Notes under the pieces: generated by a model | Database searches by the model: none | What the model was told of the DNA's origin: nothing | The model's input: only the letters and a program-made list of their open reading frames with translations | Origin: Antedon mediterranea | Lineage: Eukaryota; Echinodermata; Crinoidea; Comatulida; Antedonidae | Direction: 5' to 3' | Assembly (NCBI RefSeq): GCF_964355755.1 | Contig: NC_092680.1 | Location: 14,237,001 to 14,301,000, forward strand | DNA: 64,000 bases | Shown: piece by piece, positions 1 through 11,938 of the stretch | Layout: each line of letters opens with the position of its first letter | How positions within the stretch are numbered: the first letter of the stretch is position 1 | Position numbers and translations under genes: made by a program

Positions 1-56
1 TCTTTATTTAGATCAATGCATATAACCTATAATTCGTGACGAATTAAATCTAGTTA
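1..56. repeat. Fragment of a dispersed repeat, second copy near 53046-53105
   Basis: The stretch carrying TTCGTGACGAATTAAATC matches a segment in the ENSA intron that reads CTTTATTTAAATCAATGCAT and then GACGAATTAAATCTAGTTAT. It ends where the exon-cassette homology begins. Family unknown. Confidence 0.45.
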
Positions 57-2045
57 TTTATCTATTTTCATCATGTTATTGTTTAGGAATCGTCAAGAAG
101 AAACGTCTATTAATGGACGTGACATGGAAGAACATCACAGAACACAAGAACCAGGCAATGGGGAACAACAACTATCAAATCAAACGTAAAGTTATTAACT
201 TTTTACTTAACCTTTTCTTTGTATTCATTTTGTTTCTCTTATTTTTCGAGGTTTACTTCTACTATTTTATTGAATATTTTATATAATTGTTTTGTTTTTT
301 AGGAATCTGGAAACAGATAATAACGTCACTGATGTAACTGACATGGTACCTTGCATAACTCAAGAACCACGTCATGTGTACGAACAACAAATTATATCGA
401 CACAAAAGTAAGTTATAACAGGGAAGGTTTTTCACTCTTCCCTGGTTAAAAGAGTTTTGCTAAAAGTGTATTTTGTATCTTTCTATTTCTTAAATGTGAA
501 TGTTTATTCTCTTTTTATAATTGCCTTATTATTTAGAAATTGTCAACAAGAAGCAGATAGTGAAGCCACCGATGGACGTGATATTAAAGTAACTGACGGA
601 ATCCAGCTACGCCATGAGTACGAACAAATTATATTGACTCAAACGTAAGTTAATTAACAACACCCTGGTTTTAAAATCTTGAAACAAATTCATTTAGATT
701 CTAATATTTAGAAGAGTCATTTTTCTTTTTTTGTTGTTGATCCAATGGATCGAATCGAAAGTAGGCCTACTAAAGGTAGTACCGTACTTATGACGACGTT
801 TTGCAAATATTACATATTTCTCTCTTTCTGTATTGTTATTTTTATGATTTATCTATTTTCATCACTTTATTGCTTAGAAATCGTCAAGAAGAAACGTCTA
901 TTGATGGACGCGACATGGAAGAACCTAACAGAACACAAGAACCAGGCAATGGGGAACAACAACTATCAAATCAAACGTAAAGTTATTAACTTTTTACTTA
1001 ACCTTTTCTTTGTATTCATTTTGTTTCTCTTATTTTTCAAGGTTTACTTCTACTATTTTATTGAATATTTTATATAATTGTTTTGTTTTTTAGGAATCTG
1101 GAAACGGATAATAACGTCACTGATGTAACTGACATGGTACCTTGCATAACTCAAGAACCACGTCATGTGTACGAACAACAAATTATATCGACACAAGAGT
1201 AAGTTATAACAGGGAAGGTTTTTCACTCTTCCCTGGTTAAAAGAGTTTTGCTAAAAGTGTATTTTGTATCTTTCTATTTCTTAACTGTGAATGTTTATTC
1301 TCTTTTTATAATTGCCTTATTATTTAGAAATTGTCAACAAGAAGCAGATAGTGAAGCCACCGATGGACGTGATATTAAAGTAACTGACGGAATCCAGCTA
1401 CGCCATGAGTACGAACAAATTATATTGACTCAAACGTAAGTTAATTAACAACACCCTGGTTTTAAAATCTTGAAACAAATTCATTTAGATTCTAATATTT
1501 AGAAGAGTCATTTTTCTTTTTTTGTTGTTGATCCAATGGATCGAATCGAAAGTAGGCCTACTAAAGGTGGTACCGTACTTATGACGACGTTTTGCAAATA
1601 TTACATATTTCTCTCTGTTCTGTATTGTTATTTTTATGATTTATCTATTTTCATCACTTTATTGTTTAGAAATCGTCAAGAAGAAACGTCTATTGATGGA
1701 CGCGACATGGAAGAACCTAACAGAACACAAGAACCAGTCAATGGGGAACAACAACAACAACAACAACAACACCACAGAACACAAGAACCAGGCAATGGGG
1801 AACAACAACTTATATCAAATAAAACGTAAAGTTATTAACTTTTTACTTAACTTTATCTTTGTTTCTTTCGTTATTCGAAGGTTTACCTCTACTATTTTGT
1901 TGAATATTTTATATAATTGTTTTGTTTTTTAGGAATCTGTAAACAGAGATAATAAAGTCACCGATGGAACTGACATGGTACCTTGCATAACTCAAGAACC
2001 ACGTCATGTGTACGAACAACAAATTGTATCGACACTAAAGTAAAA
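57..2045 (+). repeat. Tandem duplication of a ~791-bp three-exon cassette
   Basis: Equivalent exon starts are 791 bp apart (87 to 878, 303 to 1094, 537 to 1328) and then 792 bp (878 to 1670). Introns are almost as similar as exons, so whole genomic units were duplicated recently. The third copy holds an expanded CAA run near 1750-1770 with a repeat of the neighbouring ACAGAACACAAGAACCA segment. Its B exon has diverged: an early stop plus a 2-bp insertion. Confidence 0.88.
87..1942 (+). CDS. 3' part of an unknown gene made of tandemly duplicated phase-2 exons
   Basis: Eight exons can be read: A 87-185, B 303-407, C 537-644, A 878-976, B 1094-1198, C 1328-1435, A 1670-1825, B 1933-1942 (stop TAA). 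Each internal exon has an AG acceptor and GT donor and a length divisible by three (99, 105, 108 nt; third A 156 nt). Each begins by completing a codon with its first base and ends two bases into a codon, so any order of exons stays in frame. The product is hydrophilic, rich in Q, E, N, T and D, with repeated TQEP and YEQ motifs (RHVYEQQI in B, RHEYEQII in C). I see no membrane segment or known domain; the 5' part lies outside the window. It could be the cytoplasmic tail of a receptor with YxxI-type motifs, which is a guess. An AATAAA lies at 2063-2068. I do not recognise the family. Confidence 0.62.
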
Positions 2046-2290
2046 TTTGTTTGAATACGTTAAATAAATTGAGAATGGTGAATTATTATAATAAACATTA
2101 TTTTAATAAAAACTTAACTAAAAAATACGTTTATTCTTTGATTTTATTCTTAAACATATATTGCTTAGTTTCATTTATTTGTTCCTCCATCGTGGTTTCA
2201 TAGACTTTACTACTGTACGTTTATAATACTGCATTGGCTTGTTGTAGCTGCGGCGGTATTGGCGTCCCATAGAAAATGTTGGCGGCCGTT

Positions 2291-2835
2291 TCAGTCGGCG
2301 GCCGTTTCGGTCACACACCCAGAGAATACGGGCACACTGCTTGATATGATACCATTAATGATGACTTGTTGTTGCCGGTCATAGAGGAAACTCTGTATCC
2401 ACTTATGCACTTTTCCCTTGATCCCATACCATTCCAATTTTGACAGCAGTCGCCAGTGTCCAACCTTGTCAAACGCTTTGGCAAAGTCATGTATACAAAC
2501 ATCAGTTTGCAGACTGTCCATCATATTTGCTGTGATATCATGTACAAATTCTATCAACTGTGTCTCACAGCTCCGCCTTGCTCGAAATCCATGTTGCTTA
2601 GAATGTAGAATAGTGTTTAATTCTGCATGGTTCATCAGACTACTAGTGATAGTGTGCTCCATGACTTTAGATGCGATACTTGTCAGGCTAATAGGTTGAT
2701 AATTTCTTTTGTCACTATGCTGGCCTTTCTTGAAGATGGGGACAATATTTGCATTCTTCCAGTCACTAGGCACAATCCCAGTATCTAAAGATTTCTTGAA
2801 TAAGCCACAGAATATCTGGGATATATCTGATGTCT
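2291..2835 (-). mobile_element. LINE reverse transcriptase fragment (Jockey/CR1-like)
   Basis: The minus strand encodes about 175 residues typical of non-LTR reverse transcriptase: DWKNANIVPIFKKG (RT block 1-2), YQPISLTSIASKVME, KQHGFRARRSCETQL, then HDFAKAFDKVGHWRLLSKL with the first catalytic Asp region, and IQSFLYDRQQQVIING. It starts in the middle of the domain (ISQIFCGLF near 2830) and stops before the FADD catalytic box, so both ends are lost. The right end is GC-rich repeat with two GGCGGCCGTTTC copies near 2280-2310. It is a dead insertion. Confidence 0.85.
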
Positions 2836-4782
2836 AGGCCTATAGCTAGCGTACGATATTTGTACGGTTCTGCTGTTTACAAAACTAAGACTAGACTGAA
2901 TTTTTAAAGTAATACATATGTATATGCATTATTTTTCCAAAACATCAAAAATTGCAGGGAATAAATCATTAGCCAATCATCTACTATGTACTATTTTAAA
3001 TACATGTTTATAGATAGACACATTTTGAGTTTTAGAAACTATTCCATCTTAAGACAAATTTTCTCTTTTGAAACTTGTAAATATAATTATGATTTAAATC
3101 AATTTTATTTTTACTATTTATGTATCAAAATAAATGAAATAATAATAACTATTACTTTATTAGCATAAAGTGGTCCATAATTGGATTGACACTTTAGTAT
3201 AATAAATAAATTGTCGTAGTATACATTGCTATTTTTATTTTAATTACCATAAAGTATTTCAATCTAAACTAATGAATGTGTTAAATCAACATTGATTCAA
3301 TAAAAGAGTTACAAAATCTAGATGTTTGTTGTGTATGTTTTTTAATAAATATGTTGTAGATGCTCATTTGGCAAAGATGATGATGTCTGGTTGACACCGC
3401 ATATTTCTCTTTTTATTGATTGGTCAAATATCTTGCATATATTGCAGTTCTTTGGCAAAGGATATATATAATTGTAACTAAGACATTAAAAATTCAAACT
3501 TTTAGTGTTGTAGTTTTTTAATTCCAAAATTGTGTACATCTCAACATACATTACTTTTGTGTTTTTATCTACTTTTTATATTTGTTTTTAGTAAAACTAT
3601 AAGACCTATTTTTTTTTACATATCAACATAAATTCATAATTTCATTAATACAGTTTGGATTTGTCATGTAATTTAATTAGTGATTTCATAAGTATTTTGG
3701 TATGCATTTTTCTCTTACACATAAAATTTAAACTGATATAATATAATATAATTTCAAATACAATTTGAAATTATATTAAATTAATTAGACACAATATGTT
3801 GCATACGAATAAGAGAAAAGATAAATGTATTTAGCACAAAATTTTACTACAATGGCTACACACGAAAAAAAAACATGTGCAAAAACACATTATTATGTCA
3901 ATGATAGTTGATACAAATCAAATTTGTTTTGAATTCTGAAAAATCCAGATTAAAATCCTAAATATTATGGCAAATATAACCTTCCAGAAGAAACAGTATA
4001 AAATTAAAATCACTAATTAATGTATTAATCAACTAATATTTAAAAATATTTAATGCTTACATAAATCCAAGGTTGAAGTTTATTTTCACCGATTTAAAAT
4101 TACTGTTTTTTGTAATAATAGAGTTCAGTACTTGGTATTTGTACTTGTTTTTTTTAAAATAAATTATATTTTTATAAAATGGTAGACAACATACCTCATT
4201 TTTAATAAATATATTTCTGTTCAACCACATCTATGGTTTAGATGTAATACTTTTTTTTCACATTACTGATTTTTATTATTTATTTTTTTGGAATTTCTAT
4301 AGACTTGATATAAATGTTTAGCTTAGTTGCATAATTAGTTTCCAAAGCAATGTCAACATGCAATTATGTTGGTATCTGTCACGTCAAATCAAGGTTCAGA
4401 GTATTGATAGCCAGTAAGAAGGTGAAGTGCTTTACAAATTGGATTGATTCTTTAAAGCTATGTTCACACATGGCACATTCGTAATCTAGTAACCAAAATT
4501 ACTGGCATCATTATTTACCCGTAACGCCGATCCTGAAGGAAATCTAGGAGACACATTGGCCAAATTGAGAACCGATACTGATAACCTATTCGGGTCATAT
4601 ACCTATATCAGTTGATCAAAATAATGCTATCCAGATTGGCCACTCTCATGGACTGCAATCGGTAGACAAACTGAGCTACTGATCTGGATACAAAGTCCTG
4701 TTTAAATTATTGATTGTGACGCAAACCCTGTTGTAGGGCTATTTAATGACAGCATAAAATACTTATTTAAGAACATCTAGTT
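2836..4782. other. AT-rich intergenic DNA downstream of AK6
   Basis: No coding exon, RNA gene or clear repeat array is visible. The tract is very AT-rich with scattered homopolymer runs. Part of it presumably holds the AK6 3' untranslated region, since AK6 ends at 4783 on the minus strand. Confidence 0.5.
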
Positions 4783-7700
4783 TCAAATCTGTTCCTTTGA
4801 CGCTTTCCATCTTTCAATATAGTCTTTGATTTTATCTATGTTGGTTTCCAGATCATCAGGACAGTTACTGGCCAATGGGAATACGATGCTTGGCAGGTAC
4901 GAGCTTCTTGCTTCATCTAGAATTGTCTGGAATATTTCACATTGTATGTTGTCCTGGAGTTTACGACCACTGTAGCCCCTAAAATAAAAATAATAAATAA
5001 AGAATATATGTGTGACATTAAATCACAGATGCAAAATTTTTCTCAATCTTGGAAATAGTTTTGTAAACAATTTCATCTGGTTTTAATGTAGAATAAAGTA
5101 AAGTTCATAGATAAACCATGTAGTGGCTGCAGAGGAGTCTATTCATAACCTAACAACATATCAACTGATGCTGTGGGCTGGACCAGACTGCCTGTCTAAC
5201 TGTGAGCCGGACCAAACTGTCTGTCTGTCCATCTGTGAGCTGGACCAAACTGTCTTTCTGTCTATCTGTGAGCTGGACCAAACTGTCTGTCTGTCTATCT
5301 GTGAGCTGGACCAAACTGTTTTATACTGGTTTAGTCAAATTTATTCACCTCCCTAATATAAAAATTGTACAGCAAAATAAAACACGAATCAAAAGATTAA
5401 AATGATTTTAACAAGTTAAATAAAGTGTCAAAATCATTTTGAAAAGGGCAGACTTACGCTATCACAGATACCACGATTGACACAATCCACAGATTTACAC
5501 ATTTTTTAAAGATTATGGCGGAATGTACTATTAAAGACAATATTACAAATAGAAAAGTCATTGCTTTGTATGTTATCAATTAGGTTGTTTTTTACATGTT
5601 CTAAATTGCTATTTAATAGATGCGATTAAAAGGTATGTGACTAGTTTGCCGACTGCCAGATTGCTGACTCCTCGTTTGCCGACTGGCTATGTAAATGGTT
5701 TATCAAATAGCCAGTCAGCACACGCAAAACCCACATTGCACACAATAATAAAAATATGAAAAATCATACTTTAATCAATGGTTTCTATTACCTAAGATAC
5801 CTTGGTGTTTTGAAATGTTTTTTTCATACGCACAAGCCTAGGTAACTGCTATGCTAGCGATCGCTAGGTCACCTGCTGTAGGCTAGGCCTAGCTATCTAG
5901 CACACGTACGTCACCCGTGAAGAAGGAAGGTCGATCGTATTAATTTATGACCCCACCAACCACACACAAGTACATTTTAAGAGTTAAATTAAACATCTTA
6001 AATACTACAAAATATCTGTATATAATACATTCTAAATACTAAGTTACCGTAAATTAAACATTTTAAATATGATAAATTATATTAATAATATACATCTTAA
6101 ATACTATACAGTACATCGGGAATTTTTGTAACATTTTACGGTAAGATTACACATCTTAAATACTATATTGCATCAGGAAATTGTCAACATTTAAATACTA
6201 AATTAAACATCTTTAAATATGATAAGCTTAATAATACATTCGGAAATTAAATGCTAAATTTAACATCTTTAATACGATAAATATTTAAAATACTAAATTA
6301 AACATCTTAAATACCATATTACATTCCGAAATTATTTAAACAATTAATTACTAAATTAAACAAATTCTATATTACATTCGGAAAATATCTAAACAAAATA
6401 CTAAATTAAAACATCTTAAATACTATATTATTACATTCGGAAAATATTTAAAACAATTAAATACTAAATTAAACATCTTAAAATACGATAAATATTTAAA
6501 ACACTAAATAAAACACCTTAAATACTATATTACATTCAGAAAATATCTAAACAAAATAGTAAAATAAACATCTTAAATACGATATATATTTAAATATTTA
6601 AAATACTAAATTAAACATCTTAAATAATATTACATTAGGAAATTATTTACAAACAAAATAGTAAATTAAACATCTTAATTAAATACTATAGTACATTAGG
6701 AAAATATTTAAAACAATTAAATACTAAATTAAACATCTTTAAATACGATAACTTAAATTATACATCTTAAATACGATTATGGCCTACAGTACATGTCGTT
6801 GAATCGCGGTCAAATACTCGTCGATCGTGCGTTGTCCTTCGCTTAATTCCATCTGCAACAAATTTTTGAGGAACGAGAGAAAAAGCCATCAGAGACTGGT
6901 TTATTCGCTTAACTTCTTGGTTGTTGTGGTATCTTACTGATAAACCCAAGTTCTGTACCTTTTGATAAATAGCCTGAGTGAAGTGAAAGTTGCAGCCTGT
7001 CATAGTTGTGCCGGGAAACATTAGCGCAATTGTTGTCATCATGCCGGATACAAAGTCAGTGTGAAACACTGCTCATAGCGGATATTCTCATTGTTAGTGC
7101 TCTCATAAGTGAAGATGATCCACAATTGGGCACATATACTTTTTTACTTAAAATTTTGGATTTTTTGTTAATAATCTGAAAAGCTTTTTAAACAAAATAC
7201 TTAAATTCCTATTAACCTACAATTCAATAGGATTGAAAATGAATGCCTTAAAAGGAACTCTGCATATCAGGCATAATATTTATGAAAGTTTTAATACTGT
7301 AAAGCTATGTCTACACTATCAAACTAGTTTGACAAAAAAGTGTGATGTGCCCAAATATGGTAGTGATAAGTTTAAACATGGTAGTGATATGACATCATCA
7401 TGTCCATATATGGGCACATCACATAAAGTTTGATAGTGTAAATACTTTAACATACCTTTGTTGCAATCTGTTGTAGAGAATGCTGTTATCGGTCCTTAAA
7501 ACAAAAATGATGTCAAACCAGCGTTCTGGAAAGAACTCACAACTATGATAGTCTATTATACAGCCACCATTGTTGACAATTTCTTCCATTTCATCAATAA
7601 CCTACAGTAGATAGTTATCAAATATAATCATGTTCATTTTTAAAAACCAAGATTTACCGAAACTTTTGTCAAATAAATGAATGAAATGAAAATTCAATGG

Positions 7701-10700
7701 CACAAATCTTTTTTATGACACCATGGTTAACTGTGGTGCAGAGCATTGTTGTTATGCTGTTGTTAAGGGGCGGCGCTGCCCGGTCTTCCACCGGAAAAAT
7801 TGAAAATACACCACGTTTATGTAAGCGCAAAAATAGGGCACTTATTTTTATCATGTAACCCATAATCGTCCAATCAAATGACATAAATATATTTAGGTAT
7901 TATTTATATAATAGAAAATAATACTAAATATACAATTTATAGAAACATGTTTATTATATTTTAATGCTTGGTACATTAGTTAAGCATAGTTAAGCTTAGT
8001 TACATTTTTTTTTTCACATTATTGATTGTCTCCATCCCCGAAACCTCGACTAAGAAATACCGGAATGGTGTCCGGCGGGGGATAGTTTATTACCATTAGT
8101 TAAGGTCCTATGTAAAGCACCTAGAGGGGTCAGTGATCCATTAGGCGCTATACAAATACTGTTTATTATTATTATTATTATTGGTATAACTGTGAATGAA
8201 TGTTTTCATAGTGCAAACTTTTATTTAGCTTGTTACAAGATGTTTCTTTTAAACTATTATTTACCCTGTCTTCATCTAAAACAGGACACTGATAATCCTC
8301 ATCCCATCCTTCATAAAGTTCTTTTTCTTTTGCTACATCACCAACATTTACATATTGCATGTCCAGCCGAAGAGCAAGTTCCTGTCCTAATGTTGTTTTA
8401 CCTGTTCCTGGTGTACCTAAAAACATAAAAATAATTTAATTAGTAATTAATAATAATATATATATTAAGGTTTGCATGGCGAAATCAAATGTTCATACAC
8501 CATATATATTAATGCTACTAAATTATTTTACGTTTCTCCTCCGAAACCACTAAATGGTACATTCTCACATTTGGCACCACACTAATTGATGGGCTATATC
8601 ACTTTCCTGAATTTTAAAAATAAACACTAAAACAAGGCAAGAAATAAAAAAAATTTCACGTCTCAGCGGCCATGTAGTATGAGTCACAAATCAACTATGC
8701 AGCTCTTCTGTTTTGTACCGCAATGGCCGGATCTACCAATACTATGCCGGGTCGCATTATTTTTTTTCCTATTCGGTTAAGGCAGAAACTATAGAGGGCC
8801 TGAATCCATGCATGAATACAGTATTTATTTATTTATTTATTAAGGTATTAAAAAAAAAAACATCAAATTCCAACCAGCAGCAAAAGTTGAAAAGGTTGGA
8901 TTACAATCATAAACTGAGAAGTAAAATACATCAAAGTAGATCTAATCTAAACATTATACATAAAGGATTCGTGCTAAGTGCGGAATAGTAGACCGCCTAT
9001 ATCTTTCAGTACGACATTTGCAAGAATCCAACTTTGAACTAGTATTGTTCCTCGATCTTGAATGCCTATCAGATTTATATGCTGGTAACATATTTCTAAA
9101 TTTGGTAGATTCTAAAAGACTCTTGCCAAACTTGAGAAGAATATGTTCTCTACGGGACTTTAAAGAAGGCAAACCTACTTGCTCTAAGGCTAATTCATAG
9201 CTAACGTAATGTGGGCTTAAAATTATGCACAATGCCCTTTTTTAATTTTTTCAATTAAATTAGATTGCTGAACAGTTCATGATGAATGCCAAACCTGGCA
9301 GGCATATTCCAGCACAGGTCTGATATATGATGTAAATACTGTAACCAGGTCACTGACTGGTGCATTAGACCATGGAGAAATATTATTTCTCCATGATTAG
9401 ACCTTTTCAGGATACATAGTGAGAATAGTCTACGTGAGGCTCTTGATGTTATATCATTAACATTTGAACCCCATTTGAGGTCATTTTGGATTATTACACC
9501 AAGCAATTTTAACTTATTAACTATTGGAAGATTAAAGTTATCAATAGTGTATACTAAATTAAGCTGCCGTTGCTTTAAAAAGTTAAATTCAATTACTTGG
9601 CATTTAGCTGGTTTAGGTTGAACATCATTAGATGCACACCACTCACTGACACTATTAAGGACACTATGTAAGTTAGAGGAAGCACCACATTTGGTATTCA
9701 TGATGTGACAGAAAATCTGGAAATAGTTTGCACGTGGTATTGAAACTGATCTCTTGTTGCTACTGTAGGGTAGCTGCTGCAAAAACTCACCAACCATGTA
9801 GCTTTTTGTTTTTGTTCTGCAAGTTTCGTATTAAACTGTTTTAAAGTTTCGAAAATATTCAATACATTTTTAAAGCAGTTACTCATATTTTAAAATCATG
9901 AAACTATTTAGGGCAAAAGTGGATACCAGCCTCATTTTTGCTGCTAAGTAAGCATAAGTTTTAGAATAATAAATCTATGTAGATTATTGCCCTAGTATAC
10001 AATGACGGATGTGAGAATAATAAAAGGTAACCTGCAAGACGGTGACATTTGCTGTTATGAATTATGAATAAAAACAGAAATACTACTAAACCTAAAACCA
10101 TCTTATCGCCAACAGATACGCAAACTTGTGCAGGTAGGACTTTCCAGAACGTTTATATTATTTTAGTAAATAAGACTACATCCAATGCCATGGAAAAACG
10201 ATTGTACGTCATTAATATGTCTTATTTGACACCTATGAAAACAAATGCGTTTTTTTTTTAAAAAGGGAATCTCCGGTTTGCAAAAACATGTAGCTGTTGA
10301 GAAAAATCTGCCAAAATGTTTAATAGCCTTCAAACAGATCATTTTACTGAATTATTTAAGAAAAAATATACGGAAAATCATATTTTACATTGCGTTATCT
10401 ATTTTTTGACACACTCTATAAATGCGTTTTTTTTAAAATATAAAAGGGGAATCCTCGGTCAGCTAACAAACGTACCTGTTATAGAAGAAAAATCTGCCAA
10501 AAATGTTTATTTGCCATAAACAAATGTGTATATGATCATTTCACTGAATTATTTAATAAAAAAATAAATGGAATTATTGTGTTGTCTATTTGACAACTAT
10601 TAAAATGTATGTTGTTTTTTATAAAAGGGAAATACTGGTCAGCAAAAACATGTAGCTGTTATAGAGGAAACATCTGCCAAAAATGTTTATTTGCCATAAA

Positions 10701-11586
10701 CAAATGTGTATATGATCATTTCACTGAATTATTTAATAAAAAAATAAATGGAATTATTGTGTTGTCTATTTGACAACTATTAAAATGTATGTTGTTTTTT
10801 ATAAAAGGGAAATACTGGTCAGCAAAAACATGTAGCTGTTATAGAGGAAACATCTGCCAAAAATGTTTAATTACCTTAACCAAACGTGATGATCATTTCA
10901 CTGAATTATTTGATAAAAAAATATATGGAAAATGATCATACGTCATTACTGCGTTTGACATGACACCCTATAAATGCGTGTCCCGGTCAGCAAAAACATG
11001 TACTGTAGCACGAAATCCAAGTAATTTGACCTCATAGCCCTCCTGCAGGTTTTTTTTTTAAAACAGGGCATTGTTAATTCAAACAAACCAACTATTAAAT
11101 GTACATAACATTTTTATGTTTAAATGTTTTTATGTTAAAAAAAATGGGTTTGAGTAAGCCAAATGGGTACGAGTAACAAAATACTTAGGTACGAGTTTGT
11201 ATGGGTACAGACTAGACAGGTTGCTGGTTTGCGGGCTAGCTAACAAAAAGTGGCTACGAGTTGACCAATTATTTGGGTACGAGTTAGCTAAGTTTGGTAC
11301 GAGTTAGCATGGGTACGGGTTTGGGTATGTGTTGACCAGCACCCCTACAGTAGGAAAAAAGGGTTAGCCTAGTATAGGCTCTAGAGGCTAGCTCTAGCCT
11401 AGTGTGCCAGGCAGGCCTACTTTAGTCTAGACTTTTTAGTTACTTTAGTAGGACACACTTACTTAACTTAACAATTTAGGCATTGAACAGCACAAAATAT
11501 AGTAAATTTCCAACTTAAATAATTCTATTATTACCAGTTAAAAGAATATTAGGTGATTCACGGTTTCTTGAGCTATATGTTGCCAT
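4783..11586 (-). CDS. AK6: Adenylate kinase isoenzyme 6 (AK6/CINAP/Fap7 family)
   Basis: Exons on the minus strand: 11535-11586, 8265-8416, 7456-7601, 4783-4978; all borders are GT..AG and phases join to a 181-residue protein (human about 172). Residues 18-25 read GTPGTGKT, the Walker A P-loop. Then follow INVGD-like YVNVGDVAKE, LYEGWDEDY, the family signature DEDR at the end of exon 2, IIDYHSCEFFPERWFDIIFVLRT in exon 3 and the GYSGRKLQDNIQCEIFQ LID/C-terminal part in exon 4, stop TGA. The family is a nuclear nucleotide kinase/ATPase that acts with uS11 (Rps14) in the last steps of 18S rRNA maturation. The gene is divergent from the C1orf43 homologue; intron 3 holds repeats and a MULE relic. 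Very sure of the family. Confidence 0.95.
5189..5322 (+). repeat. 33-bp minisatellite, about four units
   Basis: Unit GAGCTGGACCAAACTGTCTG followed by TCTGTCTATCTGT, with an inner TCTG microsatellite. Because 33 is a multiple of three it gives a repeated ELDQTVCLSIC in translation, which is not evidence of a gene. It lies in AK6 intron 3. Confidence 0.8.
5985..6775. repeat. Degenerate AT-rich tandem repeat
   Basis: The motif ACTAAATTAAACATCTTAAA followed by TACTATATTACATTCGGAAA recurs more than ten times with many small indels. Unit length is roughly 55-75 bp. It lies in AK6 intron 3 next to a MULE fragment. Confidence 0.75.
6767..7075 (-). mobile_element. MULE transposase fragment
   Basis: The reading frame (about 100 residues) carries HTDFVSGMMTTIALMFPGTT, then GCNFHFTQAIYQKVQNLGLS and LMAFSLVPQKFV. 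This is the middle of the MULE transposase domain: an Asp before the helix, then the GCxFHF(S/T)Q box. The rest of the transposase is missing and the left side runs into the AT-rich tandem repeat. It is a relic inside AK6 intron 3. Confidence 0.75.
7308..7440. mobile_element. Short palindromic MITE
   Basis: The left end TACACTATCAAAC and inner GTGATGTGCCCAAATATGG are mirrored at the right end by CCATATATGGGCACATCAC and GTTTGATAGTGTA. The arms fold into a hairpin with a short centre. No coding capacity. It lies 15 bp from AK6 exon 3. Confidence 0.62.
8030..8183 (+). mobile_element. SINE/LINE 3' end with (ATT)n tail
   Basis: The sequence GTAAAGCACCTAGAGGGGTC, then CATTAGGCGCTATACAAAT and (ATT)n, is the usual layout of an L2/CR1-mobilised 3' tail ending in a short microsatellite. 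A similar tail (GCGCTCTATAAATCTTATTATTATT) is at 49838-49915. It lies in AK6 intron 2, just downstream of exon 2. Confidence 0.5.
8690..8757 (+). repeat. Dispersed repeat copy, inverted relative to 24192-24262
   Basis: TTTTGTACCGCAATGGCCGG and ATACTATGCCGGGTC reappear as reverse complement near 24192-24262. Short, diverged, unclassified. Confidence 0.45.
8815..9800 (-). mobile_element. LINE 3' end: C-terminal reverse transcriptase region and tail
   Basis: Two minus-strand reading segments belong to one broken ORF2. Segment 1 (about 9700-9370) has SVLNSVSEWCASNDVQPKPA, KCQVIEF, KLLGVIIQNDLKW and ITSRASRRLFSLCILKR. Segment 2 (9232-8954) has HYVSYELALEQVGLPSLKSR, REHILLKFGKSLLES and CKCRTERYRRSTIPHL. 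These are the palm-thumb part after the FADD box and the C-terminal zinc-knuckle-like region of CR1/L2-type LINEs. Frameshifts separate them. A (TTTA)n and A-rich tail follows at 8815-8870. Confidence 0.85.
10120..11030. repeat. 180-bp tandem repeat, two near-identical and several diverged units
   Basis: The 60 bases from 10501 are repeated exactly from 10681, giving a 180-bp period. The unit includes TGCCATAAACAAATGTGTAT, GATCATTTCACTGAATTATT and CAGCAAAAACATGTAGCTGT. Diverged units extend left to about 10120 and right to about 11030. An isolated relative is at 15360-15460. No gene is seen. Confidence 0.85.
11135..11345 (+). repeat. Irregular minisatellite (GGGTACGAGT motif)
   Basis: GGGTACGAGT or GGTACGAGTT recurs at uneven 20-40 bp spacing, mixed with AAATGGGT and AGCTAAC. 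It lies about 190 bp from the end of AK6 exon 1, in intron 1. Confidence 0.6.
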
Positions 11587-11938
11587 TTTACAACAAATTA
11601 TGGCCTCTCTTGAACGTGTTGTGTGTTTAAAGATTAGGAAAGTGTGTGACCTTTTTGTTTAGATTCTTGTTGCGGTCATCTATCCAAAATATGTTATTAA
11701 TATTCTATTCTATCATGATTATTATTTCTTTTTCATAAGTTTAATCCATTAACAAAATTGTTTTCTTGAGATTAAAGAAACTTTATTTGAAATCAAATCA
11801 TTGTTTTTTTAAATCAAGGCCTAAAAAACAATAATCAAATAGCTTAAGTATGTATTGATGAACTCTGACCCATGGGGTCACAAATAATATAATAATAATA
11901 AGCGTAAAAAAAAAAGATCAAGGAGAGGAGAGAATAAA
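11587..11938. promoter_or_regulatory. Shared upstream region between divergent AK6 and C1orf43 homologue
   Basis: The start codons are 352 bp apart on opposite strands, with no repeat array between them, so this should be a bidirectional promoter. ATGGCC at the AK6 side is a YY1-like word. I cannot place the transcription start sites, and no clear TATA box stands out from the AT-rich background. Confidence 0.5.

Noticed and set aside
2418-2699. 93-codon plus-strand frame
   Set aside because: Antisense shadow of the LINE reverse transcriptase.
5123-5405. Cys-rich repeated frame ELDQTVCLSIC
   Set aside because: A 33-bp minisatellite; period divisible by three explains the open frame.
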